DNA from: Paenibacillus durus ATCC 35681
GTDB lineage: Bacteria; Bacillota; Bacilli; Paenibacillales; Paenibacillaceae
Direction: 5' to 3'
Assembly (NCBI RefSeq): GCF_000993825.1
Contig: NZ_CP011114.1
Span: 2,914,001 to 2,978,000, forward strand
DNA: 64,000 nt
Part shown: piece by piece, positions 63,995-64,000 of the stretch
How the letters are laid out: each line of letters starts with the position of its first letter
Numbering within the stretch: the stretch's first letter is position 1
Position numbers and translations under genes: made by a program
The notes under the pieces: model-generated
What the model was told of the DNA's origin: nothing
Database searches by the model: none
The model's input: only the letters and a program-made list of their open reading frames with translations

Positions 63995-64000
63995 ACTGGG

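Overview
The window looks like a chromosomal segment of an endospore-forming, low-to-mid GC Gram-positive bacterium, most likely Paenibacillus or a close relative. The evidence is a block of sporulation genes (dacF-spoIIAA-spoIIAB-sigF, spoVAA-spoVAB-spoVAF, dacB-spmA-spmB, ytfJ), strong GGAGG ribosome binding sites, FMN riboswitches, and a secreted protein with a copper-amine-oxidase-like domain of the kind common in Paenibacillus. Almost all genes lie on the minus strand. Read from right to left, the order (yqzK-xerD-deoB-pnp-dacF-spoIIA-sigF ... spoVA-lysA-ppiB ... ribDEBAH-scpAB-dacB-spmAB-rluB-resAB) follows the well-known Bacillus subtilis backbone order, so the accessory insertions stand out.

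Right part (47-64 kb): a DUF4227 protein, XerD, a nucleoside salvage operon (phosphopentomutase, two tandem purine-nucleoside phosphorylases, pyrimidine-nucleoside phosphorylase), a flavin reductase, a serine hydrolase, dacF and the spoIIA operon. An AT-rich pair follows: an Sfp-type phosphopantetheinyl transferase and a type II thioesterase. Then come ferritin, asd, a phosphotransferase, a thioredoxin-like ferredoxin and an acetyltransferase.

Middle (27-47 kb): an AI-2E transporter, a carboxylesterase, an FMN-riboswitch-controlled EamA/DMT transporter (candidate riboflavin importer), a complete IS3-family element lodged inside a terminator hairpin, a secreted stalk-type protein, a reduced spoVA operon with lysA, cyclophilin, a large LPXTG surface protein, a TldD/PmbA pair and an AraC-type regulator.

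Left part: a 13.7-kb island (about 12,790-26,513) sits at the 5' edge of the FMN riboswitch that controls the ribDEBAH operon. It is bounded by a perfect 15-bp direct repeat that is itself the 5' end of the riboswitch. It carries excisionase, phage and integrase remnants at its ends. Its cargo is a compact nonribosomal peptide cluster of two synthetases, C*-A(Gln-like)-T and C-A(Ser)-T-C-T-C, with no thioesterase domain. The other cargo genes are a free alpha/beta hydrolase with a cysteine nucleophile, an MFS exporter and a RidA-like protein lacking the usual catalytic arginine. The Sfp transferase and thioesterase II near 52 kb could serve this cluster in trans. Beyond the island lie the rib operon, scpAB, sporulation and cell-wall genes, rluB and resA-resB, the last running off the left edge.

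The best candidates for undescribed biology are the riboswitch-targeted NRPS island, with apparent replacement of the rib promoter, and the unusual T-C-T-C assembly line with its Cys hydrolase and Arg-less RidA protein.
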